Assembly (NCBI GenBank): GCA_034669965.1
Contig: JAXMOK010000002.1
Coordinates: 186,001 to 250,000 of the forward strand
Reading direction: 5' to 3'
From: HXMU1420-13 sp034669965
GTDB taxonomy: Bacteria > Bacteroidota > Rhodothermia > Balneolales > Balneolaceae
DNA: 64,000 bases
The position numbers and the translations under genes are program-made. The notes beneath the pieces are model-generated. The model worked only from the letters and a program-made list of their open reading frames with translations, was not told the origin of the DNA and did not search any database. This document shows, piece after piece, positions 27,382 through 36,885 of the stretch; position 1 is the stretch's first letter, and every line of letters begins with the position of its first letter.

Positions 27382-29178
27382 ATGAGTTATAATAGCCCCC
27401 ACACTTTCCATATTCCTGTTATGGGTACAGGATATACCATCGATACGCCCATTAAAGTTGCGCACTACGGTATTTCATCAGTGATTTCGATTATTGATCA
27501 CCGCCTAACCGAAAAAATGCGCGAGTTCTATTGCAAGAAGTATCAGCAAGAGTTTATCCCCATAAAAGAAACCGAAGGCGATTGCAGAGCTCGTAGAATA
27601 ACGGCATATCTGAATCTTGTGAAGCAGATTGTTGATCAGAATAAAGAAGCATTGCGGACTTCTGCTTTTGAAGAAGGCTCTGAAATCACCAAATATTTCG
27701 AAATGCTACCGGAAAACTCCCCGCTAAAAGCGCAGTACCTGAACATGCTTACGCAGGTTGGATCGAAAAGAACCCAGGCAGAAAATGAATTACGAGCATT
27801 GATCACCCCCGGTTCTATTGATGTAAACATCATGACAAAAATTGATGGTGGTGGAATCAAGCGAGCAAAAGATGAGGATACGGTTGAGTTTAACGATGCC
27901 CATGCTGCTCTTCGCGGTTTCGCTCTCAGTAATTTGGAATCTTCGGTAGTGTTTTCAGCGGGACTAAACCCTCGTTTATATGGGTATTTGGCACAATTTG
28001 AAGATTTTTTGCCCGATGAAAACGGAGACATCAAAAAGAAAGTGATTCTTAAAATCAGTGATTACCGTTCCGCTCTTATTCAAGGGAAGTTTTTAGCGAA
28101 AAAAGGTATCTGGGTTTCTGAATACAGATTGGAATCAGGCTTGAATTGCGGTGGACATGCTTTTGCAACCGACGGCTACTTGATGGGCCCGATCTTGAAA
28201 GAATTCAATGAGAATAAACAAGCTCTTAAAGAAGCACTCATTCCATTATTGACTGATTCTTTAGTTGATAGTAAACATAGTGTACAAGTTCAAAAGCTTA
28301 ATATTCACCTTACTGTACAAGGCGGAGTTGGCACTTCTGTTGAACATGAATATTTACTCAATCAGGAACACACTAATTCTGTGGGTTGGGGCTCCCCTTT
28401 CCTACTGGTTCCAGAAGCTGTTTCTATTGATGAGCAGTCGTTGAATTTACTTACAAATGCCAAAGAAGAAGACTACTACCTAAGTGAAGTTTCGCCATTG
28501 GGAGTGTCTTTTAATACGATTAAAGGGAATTCGGCTGAGTTAGAACGCGAAGCGCGGATTGATGCCGGAAAACCGGGCGCTCCCTGTGTGAAGAAACATC
28601 TTGCCTTCAATAATGAAGTAGGCGATGAACTGCTTTGTACAGCATCGGTAAAATATCAAAAAGCCAAAATTGATGATCTCTTAGCGAAAGATTTACCACA
28701 TCTGGAAATGAAGGCGGAGTTCAATAAAATCGTAGAAAAAGTGTGTCTTTGTGTAGGCTTAGGCAATGGTGCTCTTATCGAAAAAGGAGAATCTGTCAAC
28801 AAAGGAACCCTTGGTGTAGCGATCTGTCCCGGACCGAATACCGCGTATTTTAAAAATGTGGTGAGCTTAAAAGAAATGGTGGATCATATTTACGGCCGAG
28901 TAGATTTAATCGCACTTCAGAACCGACCGAACATGTTCATTAAAGAACTGGAATTATATGTGAAGTACGTAAAAAACCTGAAGAATGATTTGAAAGAACA
29001 ATCAGGTAAACAGTTTAATTACCTTAAAAAATTTCTTCGAAATCTGGAGGATGGAATTACCTTTTACGAATCGTTTTTCGATGAAAAATCCGAACAATGG
29101 GGCGAAATCAGCCAGAAAGCAAAAACTGAAATCGAACGATTTAAAACCGACATAACAGGTCTTGCCATAAGCATTTGA
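27382..29178 (+). CDS. Large conserved-looking protein of unknown function
   Basis: I do not recognise this 598-residue cytoplasmic protein. Its motifs look conserved: FSAGLNPRLYGYLAQFEDF, SALIQGKFLAKKGIWVSEYR, GLNCGGHAFATDG, VGWGSPFLLVPEAVSI, LSEVSPLGVSFNT and VCLCVGLGNGALIEKG. The Cys-Gly-Gly-His turn and strand spacing give it the look of a TIM-barrel oxidoreductase or a metal enzyme, but this is only an impression. The ATG at 27382 is chosen because AGAGG lies four bases before it. Upstream frames to 27277 overlap the preceding gene. The C-terminal ~90 residues are helical and charged. It follows SatD and the small membrane gene by 82 bases and may belong to that transcript. Confidence 0.7.
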   Translation: MSYNSPHTFHIPVMGTGYTIDTPIKVAHYGISSVISIIDHRLTEKMREFYCKKYQQEFIPIKETEGDCRARRITAYLNLVKQIVDQNKEALRTSAFEEGSEITKYFEMLPENSPLKAQYLNMLTQVGSKRTQAENELRALITPGSIDVNIMTKIDGGGIKRAKDEDTVEFNDAHAALRGFALSNLESSVVFSAGLNPRLYGYLAQFEDFLPDENGDIKKKVILKISDYRSALIQGKFLAKKGIWVSEYRLESGLNCGGHAFATDGYLMGPILKEFNENKQALKEALIPLLTDSLVDSKHSVQVQKLNIHLTVQGGVGTSVEHEYLLNQEHTNSVGWGSPFLLVPEAVSIDEQSLNLLTNAKEEDYYLSEVSPLGVSFNTIKGNSAELEREARIDAGKPGAPCVKKHLAFNNEVGDELLCTASVKYQKAKIDDLLAKDLPHLEMKAEFNKIVEKVCLCVGLGNGALIEKGESVNKGTLGVAICPGPNTAYFKNVVSLKEMVDHIYGRVDLIALQNRPNMFIKELELYVKYVKNLKNDLKEQSGKQFNYLKKFLRNLEDGITFYESFFDEKSEQWGEISQKAKTEIERFKTDITGLAISI

Positions 29179-29211
29179 TCAATTATCAATTATCAATTAT
29201 CAATTATCAAA
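29179..29211. repeat. Tandem AATTATC repeat
   Basis: Four direct copies of the heptamer AATTATC start just after the stop of the preceding gene. This is the same kind of simple intergenic repeat as at 17903. Confidence 0.9.
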
Positions 29212-29341
29212 TAAGGTGAGTTCTTCATAATCATCACCAAAATCTAATTGACAAGCGGGAATTTTAAATTCTTTTAAAGACCTGTACAATAAACTAATAT
29301 TATGTTAGTTAGTGGTAAAACAACAAATTAAAATTGGGCAT

Positions 29342-32293
29342 ATGATCAGGGCATTATTCTTATTCTGGGCATCTTTAATCTTCTTCACTTCTGCAAAATC
29401 TCAAACCTATTCAACTTCTTACACCATTAAATCTGCGATCGAAAACACCTCCGAATTCGCAAGCTCAATTGATGTAAAAGGCAATATCATTGTAGCAAAT
29501 TCCTTACTTCGGTTTGATGATAACATAAACCAATATTACAATGGTCAGATTCAGATTTTTGAATACAAACCTGAGTCGCCCGAAGTTGTAGAATTAAAGC
29601 AGATTATTTTTCAAGAGGATACCACTTGGTCGAGAAGCTTTGTCAACAATCTGCATCTTCAAAATGATTTTTTGGTAGCAGGATTAGAATCAAACTATAT
29701 ACGAATCTATAATAAAAACGAGTCAGGAGAATTTACTTTAGCTCAAATTCTCCCCCCTCAAGATTCTACCAATTATAAATCGAATGCCTCATCGATTGCT
29801 GCAGATGATTCAACCATATTCGTATCAGATCACAACAGCTCTTTTGCCGGAGAAAATGCCGGTTCGGTAGATGTGTATACTTTAAACAAAACTACGGGTG
29901 CATGGGAATTTCAAAAACGACTTCTCCCAGAAACAGTGTCCGCTTTCGATACTTTCGGTGAAGAGATCAAACTTTTAGGTGATATATTGGTTGTTGGCGC
30001 TGATAATGACGACCGTGAAGGGGAAAACTCCGGAGTTGTTTATATTTTTGAGCGAAATCTAGGCGGTGAAGAAAACTGGGGACTACAAAAAACGCTGACC
30101 ATTCCGGGTGGTAGAGACAGAGCCAGATTTGGGCATTCTGTTGATTTGAAAAACGATTTATTAGTAGTTGGTGCCCCCCGAAGTAACGTAACTGCTCTAG
30201 ATGGAGGTGCTGTTTATGTATTTAAGCGTGATTTAGGAGGTGAAAATAATTGGGGAATGACCCAGGAAATCCTACCGGAACCAACCAAACAATATGGACA
30301 ATTTGGGCAAGCTGTGTATTTCACCGACGAACAATTATTGATTAAATCGGATATAACAACTGCAAACAATAGAGAGAGATATCATCAATTTTCTTTCAAT
30401 TCAGATGAAAACTCATGGTTCGAAACAACTTCAATTTATGGAGGCTACTGCTTTGGTGATAATTTAACATCTGAAATGGAAACACTATTTGTGACCCATT
30501 GCGGAACCAATGGTGTAATTAGAATTTTAACTTATTCACCTCTCAGTTATAATCGACTTATAGACTTTGGAAATGTAAATCAATACGATTTAAAACATAA
30601 AAACTTGTCCATTACTAATGTAAATGAAGAGTCGATTGAGTTAGATGTAGTGTCGATGCCCAATCATTTCAAAATACTAAATGAAAATTCTCTGCGATTA
30701 TCAACACAAAAAAGCTCGTCGTTAAGCTTTGAGTTTACCCCTCAACAGCCCGGTGAATACCTGGATACTCTGGTTTTAAAAGATCAGAACGATAGGCATT
30801 ACCTCTTTCCGGTGTATGCATCAGTAGATTCACATCCCATCGAGATAGAAGAATTGTATTCTGATATCTATGGTACCGATGTGATGAGATTTATTTTTAA
30901 GCTAGATCGACCAATATTAGATCAACATTTAGGTGGGTTTAATAAAATTGATGATATGCATATTGAGGAAAACTCAGAAAATCGAAATGTAAAGGATATT
31001 CACCCTTCCCTGTCTTCCGTCAATGAGATACCAAGTTCATTAAAAACGATTTTAGTAATTGATACTAATTTAGAAACCGAAAGTGATCTGGAGCTACTTA
31101 AATCTGCTTTAATTGATTTTGTAAATCATAAAGTCCATAAACATCAGCTAAAGTTAGTGGTGATGAATCAAGGTCCTACTACGGTTCAAAATTTTTCCGC
31201 TGATGTATCGGAATTAAAACAGGCGATTGAGTCACTATCTATTATTGATTCCAAAGCTGAGCTGTACAACTCTCTGAAACAAGCATTTGATGATGTTGAG
31301 AGTGTAGTGTTCGGAGATTCATTAGTGATTGAAAATGTAGTAGTATTTACTACGTCAAATTTCGCATTAACGGATAACGAAAAAGAAGAGTTGGAAGAAG
31401 CTACAGTTAATAAAAGTATTTACATCCATGCACTCGGTGAATTGGAGCATAGCCTATCTCAAGATTTATTTGCCCTACAAACCGAAGGATATTATTACAA
31501 CGCTAGTTTTAGTGAATTAAGAACACAGTTACCCGAAACGTATGGAGCCTTAAAGAATCACTTTAACAGTTATTATGGTCTCACCTTTTTCACTACGTTT
31601 GTAGGTGAACATGAAGCCCTTGTTTCTCTCAGGTTTGTTAATTCAAACAACCAATATTTTGATGAGAGATTCGACTCATTTACATTTTCTCCCTCAGATG
31701 ATCAAATCATTGTAAATAGGACGTTTAAAAATCCGTTTGGAGCAGGTTCCATTTCTAGTGAACCATCAGCTAAAGTTGAACTTAAAGCAGAAACGAATGT
31801 TGATAATACCTTCTCAATTTTTAATTGGTCAACTAGTGATTCGAGTGTTGTTTCTATTCAGGCACATCCGTTTCATAAAAATAAGGTTGTAATAGAAGCA
31901 ACAGGTGAAGTTGGTGAAAGTGCAGAAATAACAATTTTAGATGAAATTACAGGGTTGTCAAAAACCATCACTTATACCATTGAAGGAATGGGAGTTACTA
32001 ATGAATTAGTTAAAGCAAGTGACCGAATAGCTGAGTACAAACTTCATCATAACTATCCGAATCCATTTAATCCGTCGACCAATATCAGTTTTTATTTACC
32101 ACAAAGCGCTGAAGTACAGTTAACAGTGTATGATGTAACAGGTAGGTTAGTAGCTACGTTGGAAAATGGCTTAAGAAATGCGGGTAGCCATGTAATTCCA
32201 TTCGATGCCTCTGCCCTTTCGAGCGGAATGTATTTCTACAAAATTGAGGCAGGCGAGTTTTCTGAAACCCGAAAAATGATGTTGATTAAGTAA
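29342..32293 (+). CDS. Large secreted protein: FG-GAP-like propeller, vWA-like domain, C-terminal sorting domain
   Basis: The ~983-residue protein has a signal peptide (MIRALFLFWASLIFFTSAKS). FG-GAP/integrin-like blades cover residues ~30-370, e.g. GDILVVGADNDDREGENSG and LLVVGAPRSNVTALDGGAV. A middle beta domain follows, then a von Willebrand A-like segment (SLKTILVIDTNLETESDLEL onwards, ~570-720). It ends in a domain with NYPNPFNPSTNISFYLPQSA and MYFYKIEAGEF. That ending is the type A sorting signal of type IX secretion in Balneolota and related phyla. It is therefore predicted to be exported and anchored or released at the cell surface, perhaps in adhesion. The ligand is unknown. Confidence 0.85.
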   Translation: MIRALFLFWASLIFFTSAKSQTYSTSYTIKSAIENTSEFASSIDVKGNIIVANSLLRFDDNINQYYNGQIQIFEYKPESPEVVELKQIIFQEDTTWSRSFVNNLHLQNDFLVAGLESNYIRIYNKNESGEFTLAQILPPQDSTNYKSNASSIAADDSTIFVSDHNSSFAGENAGSVDVYTLNKTTGAWEFQKRLLPETVSAFDTFGEEIKLLGDILVVGADNDDREGENSGVVYIFERNLGGEENWGLQKTLTIPGGRDRARFGHSVDLKNDLLVVGAPRSNVTALDGGAVYVFKRDLGGENNWGMTQEILPEPTKQYGQFGQAVYFTDEQLLIKSDITTANNRERYHQFSFNSDENSWFETTSIYGGYCFGDNLTSEMETLFVTHCGTNGVIRILTYSPLSYNRLIDFGNVNQYDLKHKNLSITNVNEESIELDVVSMPNHFKILNENSLRLSTQKSSSLSFEFTPQQPGEYLDTLVLKDQNDRHYLFPVYASVDSHPIEIEELYSDIYGTDVMRFIFKLDRPILDQHLGGFNKIDDMHIEENSENRNVKDIHPSLSSVNEIPSSLKTILVIDTNLETESDLELLKSALIDFVNHKVHKHQLKLVVMNQGPTTVQNFSADVSELKQAIESLSIIDSKAELYNSLKQAFDDVESVVFGDSLVIENVVVFTTSNFALTDNEKEELEEATVNKSIYIHALGELEHSLSQDLFALQTEGYYYNASFSELRTQLPETYGALKNHFNSYYGLTFFTTFVGEHEALVSLRFVNSNNQYFDERFDSFTFSPSDDQIIVNRTFKNPFGAGSISSEPSAKVELKAETNVDNTFSIFNWSTSDSSVVSIQAHPFHKNKVVIEATGEVGESAEITILDEITGLSKTITYTIEGMGVTNELVKASDRIAEYKLHHNYPNPFNPSTNISFYLPQSAEVQLTVYDVTGRLVATLENGLRNAGSHVIPFDASALSSGMYFYKIEAGEFSETRKMMLIK

Positions 32294-32369
32294 TTAGGAA
32301 TAAAGAATATAAAATTACGAATACCTGAATGGATTTTATTCGTAATTCATAATTGTCGTATTCCTAATT
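32292..32369. repeat. Nested palindromes between convergent genes
   Basis: AATTAGGAATA (32292-32302) is inverted as TATTCCTAATT (32359-32369). Inside, AATTACGAATA (32313-32323) is inverted as TATTCGTAATT (32337-32347). The outer arms overlap the stop codons of both neighbours. It may act as a bidirectional transcript end, although no clean T run follows. Confidence 0.75.
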
Positions 32370-32574
32370 AAACGGCTTGAATTGATTTCATCACCCTAAG
32401 TTGTTCCATCAAATTTTTGCCATCTTTCGCGGAGAATGTTAGTTCCCGAAGTTGATCATCGGTAACCAACACCTCCTCGAAAGTGTCTCTCTCTGTGGTC
32501 GTCAAACGATCTTCTGTGTAATCGTTTACAAATTCTTCGATAACCGGGTGTAATTCTTTTTCTAAAAAATCCAT
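32368..32574 (-). CDS. Small protein downstream of the ECF sigma factor, possible anti-sigma
   Basis: The 68-residue acidic protein (MDFLEKELHPVIEEFVNDYT) lies 46 bases after the sigma-factor gene on the same strand. Segment EFVNDYTEDRLTTTERDTFE resembles the N-terminal helix of anti-sigma proteins (a glycine/leucine-type D-x-L-s-x-x-E pattern), but it has no zinc-binding HCxxC motif and no TM helix. If it is an anti-sigma factor it would be soluble. This is inferred from position and helix pattern. Confidence 0.6.
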   Translation of the reverse strand: MDFLEKELHPVIEEFVNDYTEDRLTTTERDTFEEVLVTDDQLRELTFSAKDGKNLMEQLRVMKSIQAV

Positions 32575-32620
32575 ATTAAAAGGGCTCAGTAATTATTCTT
32601 CACCCCTTTAAAGTCGAGTT

Positions 32621-33232
32621 TCAGAAAGAAGTTCCCAGATCAACGTAAGATTTTATTTTGTGGCTAATTTGAGCACGTCCACGGTTAATGCGCGACTTCA
32701 CAGTTCCCATCGGAACATCCAGTTTTTCTGAAATCTCTTCGTAGCTTAATTGCTCAATATCACGAAGTATAACTACGCTTTTGAAATCTTCAGGAAGCGA
32801 ATCTAAAGCTGCTTCTAACGCTTTCATACTGAATTTTTGATGCAGCTCTTGATCCGGTAGAATATCCTTATCTGGTAAAATCATTTCGTACGAGTCAGGA
32901 TTTGACTCATCTCTGTGAATGGAAGTCAACTGCATTCTCTTTTTCTTTTTATATAAACTCTTTGCCAAATTGATGGCAATGGTATACATCCACGTACTAA
33001 ATTTTGCAATGCGCTCGTAGCTGTGCTTACTCTTGTGCACTCTTAGAAAGGTCTCTTGCACCAAATCCTGGCAATCGTTGTGGTTCTGCGTGTAACGGAA
33101 TAAAAAGTTGTGAAGTCTATCAGTGTAGCGACGAACCAGCTCATTAAATGCTGTCTCCTTTCCGTCTTGAAATAATTCCATTAAATCTTCGTCGCTTAGG
33201 TTAGTTAATTTAGCCCTTTTAACCGTAGTCAT
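32621..33232 (-). CDS. ECF-type RNA polymerase sigma factor (sigma-70 family)
   Basis: The ~203-residue protein has sigma region 2 (CQDLVQETFLRVHKSKHSYE and KFSTWMYTIAINLAKSLY) and region 4 (LSYEEISEKLDVPMGTVKSR as the helix-turn-helix). It lacks regions 1 and 3, as ECF factors do. It directs RNA polymerase to a small regulon, usually for envelope or stress response. I use the ATG at 33232, since the TTG at 33247 is less likely. The small gene at 32368 could be its regulator. No self-promoter was identified. Confidence 0.92.
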   Translation of the reverse strand: MTTVKRAKLTNLSDEDLMELFQDGKETAFNELVRRYTDRLHNFLFRYTQNHNDCQDLVQETFLRVHKSKHSYERIAKFSTWMYTIAINLAKSLYKKKKRMQLTSIHRDESNPDSYEMILPDKDILPDQELHQKFSMKALEAALDSLPEDFKSVVILRDIEQLSYEEISEKLDVPMGTVKSRINRGRAQISHKIKSYVDLGTSF

Positions 33233-33286
33233 TATGATGTTTCCCAATATTTTATTTCGTGTTCCAGTTCAGAACGATGATGGCTT

Positions 33287-34339
33287 TTAGCCGATCATTC
33301 GCTTGACAAGGAGAAATAAAATCGTGGTGGAGTCGAGTGTGGAAAATCCTTTAATGGATTTGTCTGCATCAAGCAGAGCCTCAAATATTCGAGGCATATC
33401 GGCATTGCTAAAATTAGCTGAGTCTTTCCAAAGTCGGTCGAAGTACCAGCCATTCATTCCCATTCGAGATTGAATGTCTGCTTTCGAAACACCTTTTTCG
33501 GCAAGACGTCGAATTTGCCAGATATTCACAAACACACTGTAAAAGAACCCCACGAGTCGAATTAATTCTCCCGTGTCTGATTTACTGTGTTGCAATATCT
33601 GTTCCGATATAAAAAGGGCTTGTTCCAAATTTCGCCGAATTACCGCTTCTTTTAGCTCAATCGCCGAATATTCGCGATATGAGCCGATTATTTGCTTTAC
33701 ATCGGCTTCTGAAACTTCATTTTTAGTGTCTACAAAAGTACACACTTTGTCTATTTCGCTGGACAACAGCTGTAGATTATTACCTACAAATTGGGCTAAT
33801 AACTGAGCCGCAGCGGGCTGAATTTTCTTTTTGTGATGGGATTGTGCCCACTTCATCACCCATTCGCCGGCCATATAATCGGGAATAGGTTCGAAGTGAA
33901 AAAAGCCTACATTTTTATTTTTTGATAAAGCTTTTCCGATTTTGGTATTTCCGGCAGGCTTACCGGTATCGAACATCACCAATAAACAGGAAGGATTGGG
34001 TTGCTCGAAATATGGAATAAAATCGTTCATGTCTCCCTCGCCCGAAGCTCCTTTCGCCGTTTGCAGAAAGTTTCTAACAATTAGTACTCGGCGTTCAGCC
34101 ATCATTGGGAAACTGCGGGCAATGGCTAACACTTTGGCTGGAGTTACCTCCTGCCCATATAATAAATCGAAATTGAAGTCTTTCTCGTGCGCAGGCAATA
34201 AATTTCCAAAGAATTCAACCAATCTATCCAAATAAAACTCTTCTTGTCCATACAAATAATACACCGGTTTTGGGTTACCGGTTTGCACCTGTTGAAGAAT
34301 AGTTTGATAGTGATCTGCGCTTGTTGCTTTTCGAGCCAT
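33287..34339 (-). CDS. holA: DNA polymerase III subunit delta
   Basis: HolA is the wrench subunit that opens the sliding clamp in the clamp-loader complex. The 350-residue length and motifs fit: VYYLYGQEEFYLDRLVEFFG near the N-terminus, then RRVLIVRNF, LVMFDTGKP, LLSSEIDKVCTFV, and the C-terminal collar helices. Sequence identity among HolA proteins is low, but domain order is normal. The start at 34339 is followed upstream by the divergent amidohydrolase gene (34411). It is separated from the sigma-factor start by 54 bases. Confidence 0.93.
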   Translation of the reverse strand: MARKATSADHYQTILQQVQTGNPKPVYYLYGQEEFYLDRLVEFFGNLLPAHEKDFNFDLLYGQEVTPAKVLAIARSFPMMAERRVLIVRNFLQTAKGASGEGDMNDFIPYFEQPNPSCLLVMFDTGKPAGNTKIGKALSKNKNVGFFHFEPIPDYMAGEWVMKWAQSHHKKKIQPAAAQLLAQFVGNNLQLLSSEIDKVCTFVDTKNEVSEADVKQIIGSYREYSAIELKEAVIRRNLEQALFISEQILQHSKSDTGELIRLVGFFYSVFVNIWQIRRLAEKGVSKADIQSRMGMNGWYFDRLWKDSANFSNADMPRIFEALLDADKSIKGFSTLDSTTILFLLVKRMIG

Positions 34340-34410
34340 TGATCGAAAATATCACATTATGAATTCCAATTGCCAATGCATTTTCATATTTATGGGCTAA
34401 AAATTATCCG

Positions 34411-35793
34411 ATGAAAAAACTACCCATCTTATTTCTAGTTTTAGCATTGAATTGCTCTAGCCCAAATCAAGTAGATTTATTGGTTACCAACATTCATATC
34501 ATCGATGTAGAAAATGGTGAAGTGAGCAAAAATCAAATGATTGCCATATCCGATAATAGAATTATTGCTGTAGATGATGCATCGAATTCAGCGAATTACA
34601 TGTACAAAAAAATGTTGGATGGTGATGGAACTTTTGCGATGCCGGGCTTATGGGATAATCATGTTCATTTCCGTGGTGGCGAGGATCTTATCGAACAAAA
34701 CAAAGCGTTGTTGCCCATGTTTCTGGCTTTTGGGGTTACCACCGTTAGAGATGGCGGCGGCGATATCACACCTGCCATTCGCGATTGGCAGCAAGAAATT
34801 GAAAAAGGTGAACTTGCAGGGCCAACGATCTTTACTCCCGGACCAAAGATAGACGGTTCAAATCCGGCGTGGGATGGCTCAATCAAAGTAATAGCCATAG
34901 AAGACGCCCTAACCGCTCTCGACTCTTTAGAAGGTATTTCTGCCGATTTTGTGAAGATTTATGACGGCAACCTAACCCCCGATGCCTATTACGCAGTTAT
35001 TTCAGAAGCGGAAGCTCGTGGATTAAAAGTTACCGGACACATGCCACTCTCGGCCGATTTGATAACTGCCGTAAATCTGGGATTAGACGGCATCGAACAT
35101 TTATACTACGCGCTAACTGAAACTGCAGTAAACGCCAATGAAATTCAGCAAGAAAATCCCGGCTATGCTGCAATTACTCCGTTAATGGATAACTATAATG
35201 CTGAATTTGCCAATCAGACGTACGCTCAACTCGCCGAATCCGAATTTTATGTAACCCCTACCCTTCATATTGGTCGTATTTTGGCAGAGTTGAATATCAA
35301 CGATCACACCAATGATTCGTTACTTGCTTACATGGCACCGGAAATCGTTGATACTTATCAACGCCGAATTAGGTCAGCAGCTCGTGGTGGTGAAAATTAC
35401 ACCAATCAACGTCAACGCTGGGGCGAGGCTTTTCGGGCAATGGTTGAACCAATGCATGATGCCGGCATTCAAATTTTGGCGGGATCGGATTGTGGTCCCT
35501 TTAATTCGTTTGTATATCCGGGTGCTTCCATTCACGAGGAATTAAAAGAATTGGTGAATGCTGGTCTTTCGCCTCAAGAAGCATTGTCTACCTCTATCAT
35601 AAATGGTCCACGCTTTTTTGATATGGAGGATGAGTACGGAAGCCTTGAAGCAGGAAAAATGGCTGATATCATTCTTCTAGAAGAAAGTCCTCTTGTAAAT
35701 ATTGCGAATACGAAATCAGTAAAAATTACCATCAAGAATGGGACTTACTATTCTACAAAGAATCTCCATCAACAATTAAACTCAAAAAACTAA
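34411..35793 (+). CDS. Secreted amidohydrolase-family lipoprotein
   Basis: The 460-residue protein begins with MKKLPILFLVLALNCSS, a lipoprotein-type signal with Cys15. It has the amidohydrolase fold: DNHVHFRGG (the HxH metal pair), VKIYDG, VTGHMPL (His), GIEHLYYAL (His) and LAGSDCGPFN (the catalytic Asp). Imidazolonepropionase-like and prolidase-like enzymes share this arrangement. The substrate is unknown, though such exported enzymes often cleave peptides or amides. Two small genes follow at close spacing. Confidence 0.88.
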   Translation: MKKLPILFLVLALNCSSPNQVDLLVTNIHIIDVENGEVSKNQMIAISDNRIIAVDDASNSANYMYKKMLDGDGTFAMPGLWDNHVHFRGGEDLIEQNKALLPMFLAFGVTTVRDGGGDITPAIRDWQQEIEKGELAGPTIFTPGPKIDGSNPAWDGSIKVIAIEDALTALDSLEGISADFVKIYDGNLTPDAYYAVISEAEARGLKVTGHMPLSADLITAVNLGLDGIEHLYYALTETAVNANEIQQENPGYAAITPLMDNYNAEFANQTYAQLAESEFYVTPTLHIGRILAELNINDHTNDSLLAYMAPEIVDTYQRRIRSAARGGENYTNQRQRWGEAFRAMVEPMHDAGIQILAGSDCGPFNSFVYPGASIHEELKELVNAGLSPQEALSTSIINGPRFFDMEDEYGSLEAGKMADIILLEESPLVNIANTKSVKITIKNGTYYSTKNLHQQLNSKN

Positions 35794-35797
35794 CACT

Positions 35798-35989
35798 ATG
35801 GGCATCTTTTTCGATTTAATGCAACAAAGCATGCTGGATGATCAGCAAAAACAAGCCGATTCAATAGAAGATCGGGTTGAAATGCTGGAATCTGAACTTA
35901 AAGAAACGCGGGAGTTACTTCGCAAAACATTACAGGTTTTGGAAGAGCACGTGGGTACCGACATCGACGGTGACGGAAAAACCGGATAA
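35798..35989 (+). CDS. Small coiled-coil protein
   Basis: The 63-residue protein is highly helical with a coiled-coil stretch (RVEMLESELKETRELLRKTL). Its start is four bases after the amidohydrolase stop, so it is probably translated from the same message. Function unknown. The C-terminal TDIDGDGKTG looks like a short calcium-loop-like tail. Confidence 0.65.
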   Translation: MGIFFDLMQQSMLDDQQKQADSIEDRVEMLESELKETRELLRKTLQVLEEHVGTDIDGDGKTG

Positions 35990-36036
35990 TTAACCTACGA
36001 TTGAACGCTTAGCATGTTGAGATTGGTTTAATCAAC

Positions 36037-36339
36037 ATGGCACAAAATATTATCGAAAAGTACAACTTAGGCAAGTTTGATCTGGACAGAATAGTTGAAA
36101 TGGCATGGGAAGATCGTACTCCTTTTGATGCTATCGAATTTCAATTTGGGGTGACCGAATCGGAAGTAATTCGAATTATGAAAGATCAAATGAAATTGAA
36201 CAACTGGAAGAAATGGAGAGCCAGGGTTTCAGGACGTAGCACTAAACATCGAGCACTTAGAAGTGAAGGGGTAAATCGTTTTAAATCAAGTGCCCAAAAA
36301 GTTATCACAAATAACAGAATTTCTAAAAAGAAGTACTGA
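36037..36339 (+). CDS. TIGR03643-family protein
   Basis: The 100-residue basic protein has the family motif FDLDRIVEMAWEDRTPFDAI and EFQFGVTESEVIRIMKDQMK. It is conserved in marine Bacteroidota-like and proteobacterial genomes, with no known function. The helix-turn-helix feel of the central part suggests nucleic-acid contact, but that is a guess. It is ~48 bases after the coiled-coil gene. Confidence 0.88.
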   Translation: MAQNIIEKYNLGKFDLDRIVEMAWEDRTPFDAIEFQFGVTESEVIRIMKDQMKLNNWKKWRARVSGRSTKHRALRSEGVNRFKSSAQKVITNNRISKKKY

Positions 36340-36425
36340 TTGTTCCGTAAATTGAGCGCTTAGAAGGACTACTAAAAAAATTAGAGAAATTCGTAATAAT
36401 TACGGTCAAGGCTACTCTTAGTATT

Positions 36426-36821
36426 ATGAAAAAGCAATCCAATCCAAATAACACCAGCTTTATTGCTGAAGGCACTACGATCACGGCAGATATCAACTCA
36501 GATGGAAACATTCATATATCCGGATCTGTGATGGGTGAAATTAAGACCAAGCTACTTTTGATCTTAAATAACAAAGGTAAAATTACCGGCAATACCATTG
36601 CTCAAACTGCCATGATCTCAGGGATTATTGAGGGCGACATTCGTGTATCTCAAACGCTCACATTACATGCCAGCGCAAAAGTAAACGGCAATATATATGC
36701 AAAGCATCTAATTACCGAGCATGGGGCTGAAATCAATGGTACTATTAAAACAGGCCCGGGTGTTAACGTACTTGAAGAACAGCCGGTAAACGAAGTATCA
36801 TTTCAAAAGAAAGCAGGATAA
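36426..36821 (+). CDS. Bactofilin (polymer-forming cytoskeletal protein)
   Basis: The 131-residue protein is a bactofilin (DUF583). It has a right-handed beta-helix of short repeats (NIHISGSVMGEIKTKLLLIL, GKITGNTIAQTAMISGIIEG, VNGNIYAKHLITEHGAEING) flanked by flexible ends. Bactofilins polymerise without nucleotides and organise cell-wall enzymes or polarity in the cytoplasm. No partner gene such as a LytM peptidase is next to it here. Confidence 0.93.
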   Translation: MKKQSNPNNTSFIAEGTTITADINSDGNIHISGSVMGEIKTKLLLILNNKGKITGNTIAQTAMISGIIEGDIRVSQTLTLHASAKVNGNIYAKHLITEHGAEINGTIKTGPGVNVLEEQPVNEVSFQKKAG

Positions 36822-36829
36822 AGTACGTT

Positions 36830-36873
36830 ATTGGTTAATAGTTAATGGAAACCCTCCCATACTATCAACCAAT
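36830..36873. terminator. Hairpin between bactofilin and asnS
   Basis: ATTGGTTAATAG pairs with CTATCAACCAAT (one mismatch) around a ~20-base loop between two converging genes. There is no adjacent T run, so termination is plausible but not shown. Confidence 0.5.
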
Positions 36874-36885
36874 AACCACTAGCTA

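Noticed and set aside
29179..29211. CRISPR-like array
   Set aside because: Four back-to-back 7-base copies with no spacers are a simple tandem repeat.
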